Origin: Flavobacterium sufflavum
Lineage (GTDB): Bacteria; Bacteroidota; Bacteroidia; Flavobacteriales; Flavobacteriaceae
Assembly: GCF_004016525.1 (NCBI RefSeq)
Contig: NZ_SACJ01000004.1
Span: 186,001-250,000, forward strand
Length of the DNA: 64,000 nt
Direction of reading: 5' to 3'
Shown here: positions 35,776-44,402 of the stretch, in pieces
Position numbering within the stretch: the stretch's first letter is position 1
Layout: each line of letters opens with the position of its first letter
Notes under the pieces: model-generated
What the model was told of the DNA's origin: nothing
What the model saw: the letters and a program-made list of their open reading frames with translations, nothing else
The model's database searches: none
Position numbers and translations under genes: made by a program

Positions 35776-36615
35776 ATGAAACAAATAACCAAAAGAAAAG
35801 TAGCGAGAGAAATAATTATTCTATTTATCTGTTCAGTTCTTATAGGACTTAGTTGGGTAATACTTTGGTCTATAAATGAATTCCGTATTAGTAAGGCGGA
35901 AAAATTAGAAAAGAAAACATCAATTCTTTCACATGATATTGATTCCATTCAAACAAGATATTCAAAATCAATATCCTTCGAAGAAATGCTCGACAGGAAA
36001 AATGTACCGACTGAATATTTTGATAAAGGGAGACCGCCTATCATTATACCACCTGATTTTTTTTTTGATGAAATAATGTTTGACGAATTTTCAGTTCAAC
36101 AAACCAGCTTTTTCACTAAAAGACGACTTTTTTTACTCCTACAAAAACTCAAACCACCTTTTGACATTGATTCAATAAACCAATTTGCCAAGTTTGATGG
36201 ATTTAAAATAAGTCCCTTTAGTAAATTACAGGAGCCTGTTCCATTTGACACTTTGCAAAGTATCTCTAAAAAATTTGAAACTAACTTTCCAGAAAAGAAG
36301 AACCTAAAACGTTACTATGACTTTCTGAAAACTAAAAATTGCATCATTGTAGGCTTTAAAGAATTTTGCTTTACAATGCAAGGGCTTCCATTACCACCAA
36401 CCACAAGTACATCGACTGCCTATAAAAAATACAGGAAGGAGTTTGATGAAGCAAACAAAGACATAAATGAAACTAAGCAAAAAATAAATTCTAAAGATAA
36501 TATCATAGATCTAATAAAATGGATAGCTATTATCGTTTTTACCCTTGTATATCCAATTCGATTCATTTATAAATTATTAAAATGGTCATTTTTAACAATC
36601 CAAACTAAAGTCTAA
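35776..36615 (+). CDS. Hypothetical membrane protein with two membrane helices
   Basis: 279 residues, unknown family. One hydrophobic helix near the N-terminus (IIILFICSVLIGLSWVILW, residues 13-31) and one near the C-terminus (WIAIIVFTLVYPI, about 250-262) bracket a roughly 210-residue domain. That domain contains a proline-rich GRPPIIIPPDFFFDE stretch and a charged, probably coiled C-terminal segment. The central domain would lie outside the cytoplasm if the basic N-terminus stays inside. The next gene starts 9 bp after its stop, so the two are very likely one operon. Confidence 0.6.
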   Translation: MKQITKRKVAREIIILFICSVLIGLSWVILWSINEFRISKAEKLEKKTSILSHDIDSIQTRYSKSISFEEMLDRKNVPTEYFDKGRPPIIIPPDFFFDEIMFDEFSVQQTSFFTKRRLFLLLQKLKPPFDIDSINQFAKFDGFKISPFSKLQEPVPFDTLQSISKKFETNFPEKKNLKRYYDFLKTKNCIIVGFKEFCFTMQGLPLPPTTSTSTAYKKYRKEFDEANKDINETKQKINSKDNIIDLIKWIAIIVFTLVYPIRFIYKLLKWSFLTIQTKV

Positions 36616-36624
36616 AGCCAAAGT

Positions 36625-37470
36625 ATGAAAGATGCTATTAACTCAAACGAAGATATTGAATTCATAAAAAAACTTTACTTAAAAGAATTAAGTTTTGATT
36701 TAGAAAATTCTAAAAATAAAGGACACGCATTTTATGACAATTATCAAATATTATTAAAATTACAACCAAAATCTGAAAAATATAACTACATATTATATCA
36801 TTCCTTATTTGATTCATTAGAATATTTATCAACAATTAAAAATTCTTCACAAGATGAATGGAAAATATGGAGAAGAAGATTAGTAAATAACAAAGAAAAT
36901 GTTGGTATATTCGGAGACATTTTTGAACTCTATATGAACTGGACTTTAGTTCAAAAAAAGATAACATATAAAAAAAGTGAAAGACCCGACTTTTCTATAA
37001 ACTACAATAATAAAGAAATTTATATCGAGTGTACAAGTGCGCAATTTAATTTTGATAAAGTTCCAACAAAAAATCAAATATTAAAAAAATTGAAAAGCGT
37101 GATAAGAGGAAAGATGATAAAAGAATATATGAATTCATCTACTGCCTTATTTATAGATATTACCAATTTAAATTACCATTCAAAAAATATAAACTTGACT
37201 CTTGAAAATGAATTAATTTTTCAAACATTAATAGAATTAGATGAGGAATTAAAAAAGAAACAAATTAATCCAAATAAATCGTTCGGATTAATTTGTTTTT
37301 TATATTTTGACTATTCAATAGACGATAATAATGAAACTCATTATACTTGTAATACTTTACCACATTTTAAAAGACAAGAAGCAGATGAAAATTTAATAGA
37401 TTTTATGGAAAAAAATCTAATTCCGAAATTTAATAAAATAATATCTCATAATCCTAAATTCAATCATTAA
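36625..37470 (+). CDS. Hypothetical protein with PD-(D/E)XK nuclease-like signature
   Basis: 281 residues, no family recognised with certainty. In the middle, GDIFELYMNWTLVQKKI is followed by RPDFSINYNNKEIYIECTSAQ (about residues 119-139). An Asp, about ten residues, then E-x-C/T in a beta-strand after an upstream helix Glu is how PD-(D/E)XK nucleases look, but the usual Lys is absent (ECT). No membrane helix. Translationally close to the membrane-protein gene upstream. A nuclease or restriction-like role is inference. GC content is very low, suggesting transfer. Confidence 0.55.
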   Translation: MKDAINSNEDIEFIKKLYLKELSFDLENSKNKGHAFYDNYQILLKLQPKSEKYNYILYHSLFDSLEYLSTIKNSSQDEWKIWRRRLVNNKENVGIFGDIFELYMNWTLVQKKITYKKSERPDFSINYNNKEIYIECTSAQFNFDKVPTKNQILKKLKSVIRGKMIKEYMNSSTALFIDITNLNYHSKNINLTLENELIFQTLIELDEELKKKQINPNKSFGLICFLYFDYSIDDNNETHYTCNTLPHFKRQEADENLIDFMEKNLIPKFNKIISHNPKFNH

Positions 37471-37635
37471 AAACAAAAAAACGGCTTATAACACACGTTT
37501 TAATCGATTTGCGGATTTAGTAGAATTACCGTTTTTTAACATAATTCCATTAAACCAAAATACTCTATTATTCCCCCCAGCCACTCAAAACATCAGAACG
37601 TTATAACCCGCGCAACAAATATAAATCATCATCAA

Positions 37636-38355
37636 ATGAATGACTATCCAAAACTTTTAATTAATAGAAAAGAAGCTATTCGACTATTCAAAGATAGAAT
37701 ATATAAGGCAATGGATATATTAAATAGTACTAGTAACTCAACGAATGATTCATTTGAAAAATTAAAAGATGGATTAGAAGATTGGGATAATTATAATGTT
37801 TTACTTTTAAAAAAAGTTTTTTCTGACAAAACAATCAGTGAACAATATCAACGTCAAAGAAAAACTTTGGGTCCAGCAAGAGAATATTGGCTAGATGAAG
37901 TAAAAGAATATAGAGCAGATTTAAAAAACAAAATAAAAAATTTTGAAAAAATGATTGAAATGGTTGAACTATTTGATGAAGATGATAAAATAATTGAAGA
38001 AAATAAAAAAGTAGTTGAAAAGAACCAAACAAAAAATGTAAATGAGACCAAATCGATTGGACTTTCAGCAGAAATATTTTGGACAATTTTATCTATTTCT
38101 GTAGGTGGAGCATTTGCATTAGGAGTATATTTTGGGCAAGCAAAATTTGATAAAGAAAAAAGTGATTACTATGAACAAGTCAAAATTTTAAAAGTTGACA
38201 AAACAAATTTGCAAAAGTCTATTGTTGCTAAAAATTCTACTATTCGACAAAAAGAATTTCAAATTTCTGTAAAGAAAGATAGTATTCATTCTCTTGAGGA
38301 AAACTTAAATAATCTATATCTGCTATTAGCTAAATATTCAAGAGATAAAAATTAA
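37636..38355 (+). CDS. Hypothetical single-pass membrane protein with coiled coil
   Basis: 239 residues, unknown. The N-terminal helical domain (LLINRKEAIRLFKDRIYKAMDIL, then FEKLKDGLEDWDNYNVLLLKKVF) resembles, from memory, helical N-domains found ahead of TIR-like or membrane modules in bacterial proteins. An acidic linker leads to one membrane helix (IFWTILSISVGGAFALGVYFG, about 148-168), then a roughly 60-residue charged coiled coil. No enzymatic domain is seen. It stands alone, AT-rich, after a 165-bp gap that contains TTATAACACACGTTT and GTTATAACCCGCGCAAC. Confidence 0.55.
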   Translation: MNDYPKLLINRKEAIRLFKDRIYKAMDILNSTSNSTNDSFEKLKDGLEDWDNYNVLLLKKVFSDKTISEQYQRQRKTLGPAREYWLDEVKEYRADLKNKIKNFEKMIEMVELFDEDDKIIEENKKVVEKNQTKNVNETKSIGLSAEIFWTILSISVGGAFALGVYFGQAKFDKEKSDYYEQVKILKVDKTNLQKSIVAKNSTIRQKEFQISVKKDSIHSLEENLNNLYLLLAKYSRDKN

Positions 38356-38611
38356 TGACGTTTATACAGCAGTCAAGCATAATTGCTGGTTTTTCATAAC
38401 TGCACCTTTTCATCTCGAAAAATTATATCTTAGCGAAAAAAACGCTTGTTCGTTTAGCCGCAGCGGAAACATAGCCGCGAAACATTAGCAATAAATAACA
38501 AAACGAATTTCGTCAATACAATTCTACCTCTATTGTTATTGTATTAATAAACGCCGACTAACTTTCGGTTCTCATCTCATCCTAATTTGATAAACAAAAT
38601 CCCCTAAAGCT

Positions 38612-39208
38612 ATGAGAAAAATAATTATTTTATCATTTATTACCCTAGATGGAGTAATGCAGGCACCCGGCGGACCTGAGGAAGATAAATCAGGTGGTTT
38701 CAAATACGGTGGTTGGCTGGCTCCTTATGGTGACGAAGTTTTTGCCAAGGTTCTGGAAAAACAAATGCAAGCTGCAGATCTTCTTTTAGGTCGAAAAACA
38801 TTTGAGATTTTTGCTTCCTACTGGCCAGAACATGAAAAAGGATGGCCTGGTATTAATGAGGTCACCAAATACGTCTTGTCCAAGACCGTAAAAAAATCAA
38901 ACTGGAAAAACTCTGTTTTTCTCAAAAACTTGGAAGACATCAAAAAACTAAAAGCCACAGAAGGTTCTGATATTAAAGTTTGGGGCAGCGCCAATCTCGT
39001 CCAGACACTACTAGAAAATGATTTAGTGGACGAACTCTGGCTCAAAATTTTTCCGTTGACACTTGGTAAAGGAAAAAAGTTGTTTGACTTTGGCACGATA
39101 GCCGCAGCATTTACATTAATAGAGAGCACTGTTACACCAAGCGGAATCATTATTGCCAATTACAAGCGGGCTGGTAAAGTCGAAACAGGAACTATTGGAG
39201 CTGAATAA
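38612..39208 (+). CDS. Dihydrofolate reductase family (RibD C-terminal domain) protein
   Basis: 198 residues. KIIILSFITLDGVMQAPGGPEEDKSGGFKYGGW opens the DHFR-like fold; DLLLGRKTFEIFASYWPEH is the NADPH-site region; SDIKVWGSANLVQTLLENDLVDELWLKIFPLTLGKGKKLFD is the RibD_C signature. Stand-alone RibD_C proteins are probable NADPH reductases of unknown substrate, not housekeeping FolA. It is 256 bp after the AT-rich island and has more usual base composition. Confidence 0.85.
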   Translation: MRKIIILSFITLDGVMQAPGGPEEDKSGGFKYGGWLAPYGDEVFAKVLEKQMQAADLLLGRKTFEIFASYWPEHEKGWPGINEVTKYVLSKTVKKSNWKNSVFLKNLEDIKKLKATEGSDIKVWGSANLVQTLLENDLVDELWLKIFPLTLGKGKKLFDFGTIAAAFTLIESTVTPSGIIIANYKRAGKVETGTIGAE

Positions 39209-39231
39209 ATTATAGCCCAATATTTTTAATA

Positions 39232-39363
39232 AAATATAAAGCCAAATTAATTGACATTATCACAACCGATGCGCTTATTATGGAAACTCTTGCTATCGTT
39301 AAAGAATTAAAACTAAATGATTACTGGGTGGATGCCGGGACTTATAAACATCCTATATTTTAA
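39232..39363 (+). pseudogene. Truncated duplicate of the nucleotidyltransferase N-terminus
   Basis: 43 codons ending at TAA 39361, with product KYKAKLIDIITTDALIMETL and then AIVKELKLNDYWVDAGTYK. They align without gaps to residues 7-45 of the intact gene at 39981 (KYKTELINIIEKDAFIMETL...), about three-quarters identical by eye. No start codon is kept in a proper context and the rest of the gene is absent. It is thus the stub of a former tandem paralog. Confidence 0.8.
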
Positions 39364-39384
39364 AACAAATAAACACTAATCTTT

Positions 39385-39783
39385 ATGAACACAACTGATA
39401 TATTCCCAAAAGGGCAACAATTACCAAATGACTGGTTTGTTGGAAATGCATTTTTAACTCCATTAGTTACAAAAGATAAGAACAACGAATTTTCTGCAGG
39501 CTGTGTTACTTTTGAACCGGGAGCAAGAACAAATTGGCACACACATCCAAAAGGTCAGGTTCTGATAGTTATTGAAGGAAGTGGATTTTACCAAGAAAAA
39601 GATTCACCGGCAAAACCAATAAATAAAGGTGATGTTATAAATATTCCTGAAAACATCGAACATTGGCACGGAGCTTCAGCAACAAGCAAAATGATACATA
39701 TAGCTATCACAAATTTTAAAGATGATATATCAGTAACGTGGTTAAATCCGGTAACAGAAGAAGAATATAAAAGTGTTCAATAA
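39385..39783 (+). CDS. Cytoplasmic cupin-domain protein
   Basis: 132 residues. Cupin motif 1 is VTFEPGARTNWHTHPKGQVLIVIEG (HxH, then Glu/Gln position), motif 2 is KGDVINIPENIEHWHGASA. The N-terminal FPKGQQLPNDWFVGNAFLTPLV and the HWHGA ending match a cupin group often found with carboxymuconolactone-decarboxylase-like proteins. No signal peptide. Substrate unknown. It lies between the truncated and intact copies of a nucleotidyltransferase gene. Confidence 0.85.
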   Translation: MNTTDIFPKGQQLPNDWFVGNAFLTPLVTKDKNNEFSAGCVTFEPGARTNWHTHPKGQVLIVIEGSGFYQEKDSPAKPINKGDVINIPENIEHWHGASATSKMIHIAITNFKDDISVTWLNPVTEEEYKSVQ

Positions 39784-39980
39784 GTTAAAACAATCGCTAA
39801 CAAAAGAAACTTTTATTCAAAGATTTAAAAACTACTAATTTTCAAAACAGCCATAAATTACAACCTCGTTTAAGATGATTTAAGCGGGGTTTATTTTTGT
39901 ATTAACAACTAAATCAAACTAAAAATTATAAGCTAAATCGGCTATATTTACAGTTGAACTAATCAAAAAAAAACTGAACA

Positions 39981-40553
39981 GTGGATTTACTTTCTACGAA
40001 ATATAAAACCGAATTAATTAACATCATTGAAAAAGATGCATTCATTATGGAAACTCTTGCTATCGCTAAAGGGTTAAAGCTAAATGATTGCTGGGTAGGC
40101 GCCGGATTGATTCGAAATGCGGTTTGGGATAGCTTACACCAGATAAAAACAACAAAACGCAATGATATCGATGTTGTCTTTTTTGATGCGACTACTCTTT
40201 CGGAAGCTCTGGAAAAAGAAATAGAAGCCAAACTGATCCAAATCAATCCCAACGTGAAATGGTCGGTTAAAAATCAGGCAAGAATGCATTTACGCAACAA
40301 TCATAAGCAATACAGCAACACCGAAAACGCCATTTCTTATTGGCCTGAAACGGCTACAGCCATTGCAGCAAGATTAAATCCAAATGAAGAAATCGAAATT
40401 TTGGCACCACATGGTTTGAATGATTTATTTAATTTAGTGGTTGCCCCTACTCCTAATTTTGATTGGAATATGTTTCAGGAAAGAATTGAGGAAAAACAAT
40501 GGAAGAAACAATGGAAGAATTTAAAAGTAATTCAAACTAAAGAAAAAAAATAA
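39981..40553 (+). CDS. Nucleotidyltransferase-fold family protein (DUF925 / NTP_transf_6)
   Basis: 190 residues. ETLAIAKGLKLNDCWVGAGLIRNAVWDSLH followed by NDIDVVFFDAT gives the G-[GA]-x-R-N and DxD pattern of the family; the C-terminal FNLVVAPTPNFDWNMFQERIEEKQWKKQWKNLKVI is its usual ending. Members resemble tRNA nucleotidyltransferase heads but have no proven substrate. The start is GTG 39981. Stop and the next ATG overlap by one base (TAATG), so it is coupled to the ABM-like gene. Confidence 0.85.
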   Translation: MDLLSTKYKTELINIIEKDAFIMETLAIAKGLKLNDCWVGAGLIRNAVWDSLHQIKTTKRNDIDVVFFDATTLSEALEKEIEAKLIQINPNVKWSVKNQARMHLRNNHKQYSNTENAISYWPETATAIAARLNPNEEIEILAPHGLNDLFNLVVAPTPNFDWNMFQERIEEKQWKKQWKNLKVIQTKEKK

Positions 40554-40867
40554 TGATATCCGTAATTGTCACCTACCAAATCAAAAAAGAATTTATTGAG
40601 CAAAACAAAGCCAATATTGAGACATTCATAAAGGATTTTGAAAAACTAGATTCTTCTCTATTCGAATACAAAGTATTCACCAAACAAGATGGATTAACAT
40701 TTGTCCACCATTCTTTATATAAAAATGAAGATATTCAAAAACAGTTGTTGAACGTTCCTTCTTTTCTGGAATTTCAAAAACAAAGGGACGAAATTGGACT
40801 GGATGGAAAAGCTCAAATCGAAATCCTCAATCTATTTGCATCTTCGGACAAAAAATGGAAAAAATAA
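40553..40867 (+). CDS. Antibiotic-biosynthesis-monooxygenase-like small protein
   Basis: 104 residues with the dimeric alpha-beta barrel layout. SVIVTYQIKKEFIEQNKANIETFIKDFEKL (strand-helix), FEYKVFTKQDGLTFVHHSLYKNEDIQKQLL (strands plus helix), and IEILNLFAS as the last strand. No obvious catalytic residues beyond the HH pair. Translationally coupled to the nucleotidyltransferase gene by a one-base overlap. Confidence 0.72.
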   Translation: MISVIVTYQIKKEFIEQNKANIETFIKDFEKLDSSLFEYKVFTKQDGLTFVHHSLYKNEDIQKQLLNVPSFLEFQKQRDEIGLDGKAQIEILNLFASSDKKWKK

Positions 40868-41438
40868 AAACTGAGGTTATTTTTGTATTAAAGTTTTGGC
40901 ATAGCCAAACAGAAAACTTAAAAGATTTTAAACGAACTCACATTGCCAATCATTATAATAAACTTTTGGGTGAAATTAGTTTTTGATGATAATTTCTCGT
41001 CCGTTCGAGTGATCCCGTTTTTGGACGGGATTGTATCGAGAACAAGAAAAATTTCAATAAAACGGTTCTCGTCCCGAAGTGTCGGGACAGAACAAAGAAC
41101 ACTACCAATGACTTTTTTATTAAATGTGAAATTACGGTTTACTAATTTTCTTTTTTGCTTGATCAAAAAAGAAACAAAAAAATCAAGTCTTACGCTTCCT
41201 CCTCGGTCAAATTAGTTTTCGAATACTAAAAGAAAAGAAACTCGCTACGCTCAAACAGCTTTTCTTTTTACGTATTCTTCAAACATTTGACACTCGACTG
41301 CGGAAGCTAAGGACACAATCGGATGTAACACAAACGTCATTTCATATTACTTTTTTTAGGCTAAAAATTATACCTCGAACAGACTTTTTTAATAATTTCA
41401 CCCAACGGATTATAATAGTATTTAAATAGAACAAAAAA
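40868..41438. other. 571-bp gap with hairpins and dispersed repeat copy 2
   Basis: Contains the hairpins ATCCCGTTTTTGGACGGGAT (about 41012-41031) and GTCCCGAAGTGTCGGGAC (about 41071-41088), then the 170-bp repeat copy 2. Overlapping open frames of 80-90 codons on both strands run through these repeats and look like chance frames. No gene called. Confidence 0.5.
41145..41314 (+). repeat. Dispersed intergenic repeat, copy 2
   Basis: 170 bp, nearly identical to 28692-28860 and in the same orientation. Flanks differ: copy 1 lies upstream of cobU, copy 2 between the ABM-like and YciI genes. Confidence 0.85.
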
Positions 41439-41744
41439 ATGGAAAAACAATTTTATGCAGTTTATCTGAACCCCTCAAGACCTGACTTTGCAATGACAAT
41501 GACTGAGGAAGAAAGAGCAATCATGACAGAACATGTAGCCTACTGGACAGAAATTCTAAAACAAGGAAAAGTTTATGCTTTTGGGCCTGTTATGGATCCT
41601 AAACAAATTTACGGACTTGGAATCGTAGCTGTCGATAATGAACAGGAACTAAAAGACATCATTGCAAACGACCCTGCCGGAAAAATAAATAAATATGAAT
41701 ATTTCCCAATGAAAGCGGTTGTTCCCAATATCTCAATCAGTTAA
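41439..41744 (+). CDS. YciI-family protein
   Basis: 101 residues. QFYAVYLNPSRPDF, then MTEHVAYWTEILKQGKVYAFGPVMDP with the conserved His and the G-P-x-x-D region, and GIVAVDNEQELKDIIANDP, match the YciI dimeric ferredoxin-like fold. Members may be hydrolases or dehalogenase-like; most lack a known role. Followed by a bidirectional terminator shared with uxuA. Confidence 0.88.
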   Translation: MEKQFYAVYLNPSRPDFAMTMTEEERAIMTEHVAYWTEILKQGKVYAFGPVMDPKQIYGLGIVAVDNEQELKDIIANDPAGKINKYEYFPMKAVVPNISIS

Positions 41745-41755
41745 AAAGAATAAAA

Positions 41756-41788
41756 AAATCGGGATAGAATATATTTCTGTCCCGATTT
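41756..41788. terminator. Bidirectional intrinsic terminator
   Basis: 9-bp arms AAATCGGGA (41756-41764) and complement (41780-41788), A-run before and T-rich after; sits between yciI-like gene and uxuA. Confidence 0.65.
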
Positions 41789-41842
41789 AATAATTTTTAT
41801 GTCGCTGTGAGAATCTTTTTAAGATGCCTCATAAAGCAAAAA

Positions 41843-43018
41843 TTAGTTATGGCTTAACGTGTATTGTATTCCCATTTCTAACCCTCTCAATTCAGCTAAT
41901 CCTTTTAATCTTCCTATCAAAGAATAGCCCGGATATTTATCTTTTCCATCTTCCACCGAATGTAAAAATCCATGGTCAGGTCGCATTGGTAAACTCACTT
42001 TTTTATTATTCATAAGAACAATCAATTTCTCCATAACTGCTTCCATCGGGTTATCGCCATTAAGATGCTCTGATTCCCTAAAGATATTTTCATCTTCCCT
42101 GATAACATTTCGAAGATGCAAAAAATGGATTCTATCGCCAAAATCATCAATTATTTTAAGCAAATCATTGTTAGGATCAGCCCCCAGAGAACCTGTGCAG
42201 TAACATAAACCGTTGGCATTTAAAGGAACGGCTTCAAATATTTTTTTGATATCGGCTTCGGTACAAACAATACGGGGCAATCCCATAACCGAAAAAGGAG
42301 GATCATCAGGATGGATGGCTAATTTCAACCCTAATTCTTCTGCTACAGGGGCAACTTCAGACAGGAAATAAATAAGATTCTCTCTTAATTTAGTATCATC
42401 AATATCCTTGTAGTTATCCAATAAAGAAAGAATTTGTTCCGCTGTAAAATTGATTTTACTTCCCGGCAATCCTAAAAGGACATTTTTAAACAATAACTCT
42501 TTTTCTTCGGTAGAAAGTGATGCGCCAAAAGCAAGAGCCTGCTCTTTTTGCTCGTTAGTATATTCATTTTCGGCATTAGGTCTTTTTAATAAATGAATAT
42601 CAAAATAAACAAATGCAATATGGTTGTACAATAATGCTTTGCTGCCATCTGCGTTACTATAATCATGGTCTGTTCTAACCCAGTCCAGAATAGGCATGAA
42701 ATTATAGGTTATAACTTCAATTCCGCACTGGGCAAGGTTTCTCAGACTAATTTTATAATTTTCAATATATTTTTTGAAATCGCCACAAGCTCTTTTAATT
42801 TCTTCATGAACAGGTAAACTTTCTACCACCGTCCACTCCATTCCGGCTGCTTTAATCAGGTTTTGTCTTTCCTGAATGGCTTCAACAGTCCAAATTTCTC
42901 CCACAGGAATTTGGTGCAAAGCAGTAACAATTCCGGTTGCACCGGCCTGTTTAATATCTATTAAATTTACTGCGTCCTGAGGTCCAAACCAACGCATGTT
43001 ATGTTGCATTTTTATCAT
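41843..43018 (-). CDS. uxuA: Mannonate dehydratase
   Basis: 391-residue TIM-barrel enzyme that dehydrates D-mannonate to 2-keto-3-deoxygluconate in hexuronate breakdown. MRWFGPQDAVNLIDIKQAGATGIVTALHQIPVGEIW at the N-terminus is diagnostic. Metal ligands lie in LKLAIHPDDPPFSVMGLPRI, CTGSLGADP, FLHLRNV and MRPDHGFLHS. Length is normal. The SDR gene follows 11 bp upstream on the same strand, so they form an operon. Confidence 0.95.
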   Translation of the reverse strand: MIKMQHNMRWFGPQDAVNLIDIKQAGATGIVTALHQIPVGEIWTVEAIQERQNLIKAAGMEWTVVESLPVHEEIKRACGDFKKYIENYKISLRNLAQCGIEVITYNFMPILDWVRTDHDYSNADGSKALLYNHIAFVYFDIHLLKRPNAENEYTNEQKEQALAFGASLSTEEKELLFKNVLLGLPGSKINFTAEQILSLLDNYKDIDDTKLRENLIYFLSEVAPVAEELGLKLAIHPDDPPFSVMGLPRIVCTEADIKKIFEAVPLNANGLCYCTGSLGADPNNDLLKIIDDFGDRIHFLHLRNVIREDENIFRESEHLNGDNPMEAVMEKLIVLMNNKKVSLPMRPDHGFLHSVEDGKDKYPGYSLIGRLKGLAELRGLEMGIQYTLSHN

Positions 43019-43029
43019 TGGAAAAAAAA

Positions 43030-43767
43030 TTAAAATCCGATACTATTTCCACCATCTACCGGTAAAACTGTTCCCGTTACATATTTTGATTCGGCCGTAG
43101 CATAAAAGTAAGCTGCATCAGCTATATCATCCGGTTCACCTAAATACCCCATAGGTGTTCTTCCTAAAACCTTATTTTTTCTTTCAGGATCAGTATCTAA
43201 TGCCTTAGCTGACATTTTAGTTTTGATAAATCCCGGAGCAATACAGTTTACACGAATTCCAAAAGTTGCCAATTCAACAGCCATCGCACGAGTCATAGCT
43301 TCGATGGCACCTTTACTTGCGCTATAAGCAATTACTTTTGGGATTCCGTATTGAGAAGCCATAGAACTGATATTGACAATGCTTCCGTTTTTATGTTCTT
43401 TCATGTTTTTGACAACCTCTCTGCTCACAGCAAAAACACTTAAAAGATTAGTATGAATGACCGATAGAAAATCCTCATCAGTAACATCAGTAAATTCTTT
43501 TTTAAGATTAATCCCTGCATTATTAACTAAAATATCGATTGGTGTATCTTTAGCAATTTCGGCAATCATAGCCGGAATTCCATCTAAATTACCCAAATCA
43601 AAAATTACGGGAATGGCATTACTGCCTATTTCAGCACAAGCTTCTTCGGTTTTATCTTTAGATCTACCTATTATATAAGTTTTAACACCGTTGTTGCATA
43701 ATTTTTTTGCCGTTGCAAAACCTAATCCTGAATTTCCTCCAGTAACAATTGCTGTTTTAGCATTCAT
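43030..43767 (-). CDS. SDR-family oxidoreductase, probable D-mannonate oxidoreductase
   Basis: 245 residues. TAIVTGGNSGLGFATAKKL is the NAD(P) motif, VNNAGINLKK the NAG motif, SSMASQ the catalytic Ser region, YSASKGA the Tyr-x3-Lys pair, and GTVLPVDGGNSIGF the end. Start at ATG 43767, since the longer frame adds a non-conserved leader. It lies 11 bp upstream of uxuA, so the natural role is reduction of fructuronate to mannonate, a job done by SDR enzymes instead of classical UxuB in many Bacteroidota. The substrate is inferred from context; gluconate or other polyol dehydrogenase is the alternative. Confidence 0.82.
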   Translation of the reverse strand: MNAKTAIVTGGNSGLGFATAKKLCNNGVKTYIIGRSKDKTEEACAEIGSNAIPVIFDLGNLDGIPAMIAEIAKDTPIDILVNNAGINLKKEFTDVTDEDFLSVIHTNLLSVFAVSREVVKNMKEHKNGSIVNISSMASQYGIPKVIAYSASKGAIEAMTRAMAVELATFGIRVNCIAPGFIKTKMSAKALDTDPERKNKVLGRTPMGYLGEPDDIADAAYFYATAESKYVTGTVLPVDGGNSIGF

Positions 43768-43912
43768 AATATTATTTTGTTTAAAAATGATTGGTTTAAA
43801 AATCAAAAATAGTTATTTCATAAACTAATTTTATTTAAGGCGTAAATATATCATTATATAATTCGAACTCTATCCTGTGGTGTTATGGAAAACCCTTAAT
43901 AATGTTCACTTT

Positions 43913-44383
43913 CTATTCAACTTCACAACTTGGAAAATGCAAAATCAGGAAGTTACATGAATTGGCAATAAAACAAAGTTCGTTTGCTTTTTCATGTAAA
44001 CTTAAAGCTTCGTCTATTTTTTCTTTTTCTTTAATGATAACTTGGGGTTTTAATCTTATTTCTATGAAACGTCCAGAACCATTTTCAGAAACTTCAAGCG
44101 TTGCCTCAGCGTCATCTTGATAAGAAACTACCGTTATACCGTTTTGTGAACACACATACAAATACGACATCATGTGACAGGAAATCACACTGCTCAGCAA
44201 CAAATCTTCCGGATTATACAAAACAGGATCTCCTTTGAATGCTTTGGCAGCCGAAACATCTAATATTGCTTTTCCTTCAATGGCTATTTGGTGTGTTTTA
44301 CTGTATCTTTTTGAATCAGAAATCGTTTCTTTTGGAACTGATGTCCAATTTAATTTAGCTTTAAACAAATGCTTGAATCCCAT
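43913..44383 (-). CDS. OsmC-family protein
   Basis: 156 residues. KLNWTSVPKET, then AFKGDPVLYNPEDLLLSSVISCHMMSYLYVCSQNGI with the conserved peroxidatic Cys, and the C-terminal EKANELCFIANSCNFLILHFPSCE carrying the resolving Cys region, match OsmC/Ohr-like peroxiredoxins. It probably reduces organic peroxides. I use ATG 44383 instead of 44416 because a TATATTTG promoter box (44403-44410) lies between the two. Confidence 0.87.
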   Translation of the reverse strand: MGFKHLFKAKLNWTSVPKETISDSKRYSKTHQIAIEGKAILDVSAAKAFKGDPVLYNPEDLLLSSVISCHMMSYLYVCSQNGITVVSYQDDAEATLEVSENGSGRFIEIRLKPQVIIKEKEKIDEALSLHEKANELCFIANSCNFLILHFPSCEVE

Positions 44384-44402
44384 ATTTATTTTTTTAGAAG
44401 AA

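Noticed and set aside
38818..39159. 113-codon antisense frame within the DHFR-like gene
   Set aside because: Mirror of a clear family member; no start context or motifs.
40918..41215. Overlapping 80-90-codon open frames on both strands
   Set aside because: They run through hairpins and the dispersed repeat; the frame is not preserved in the other repeat copy.
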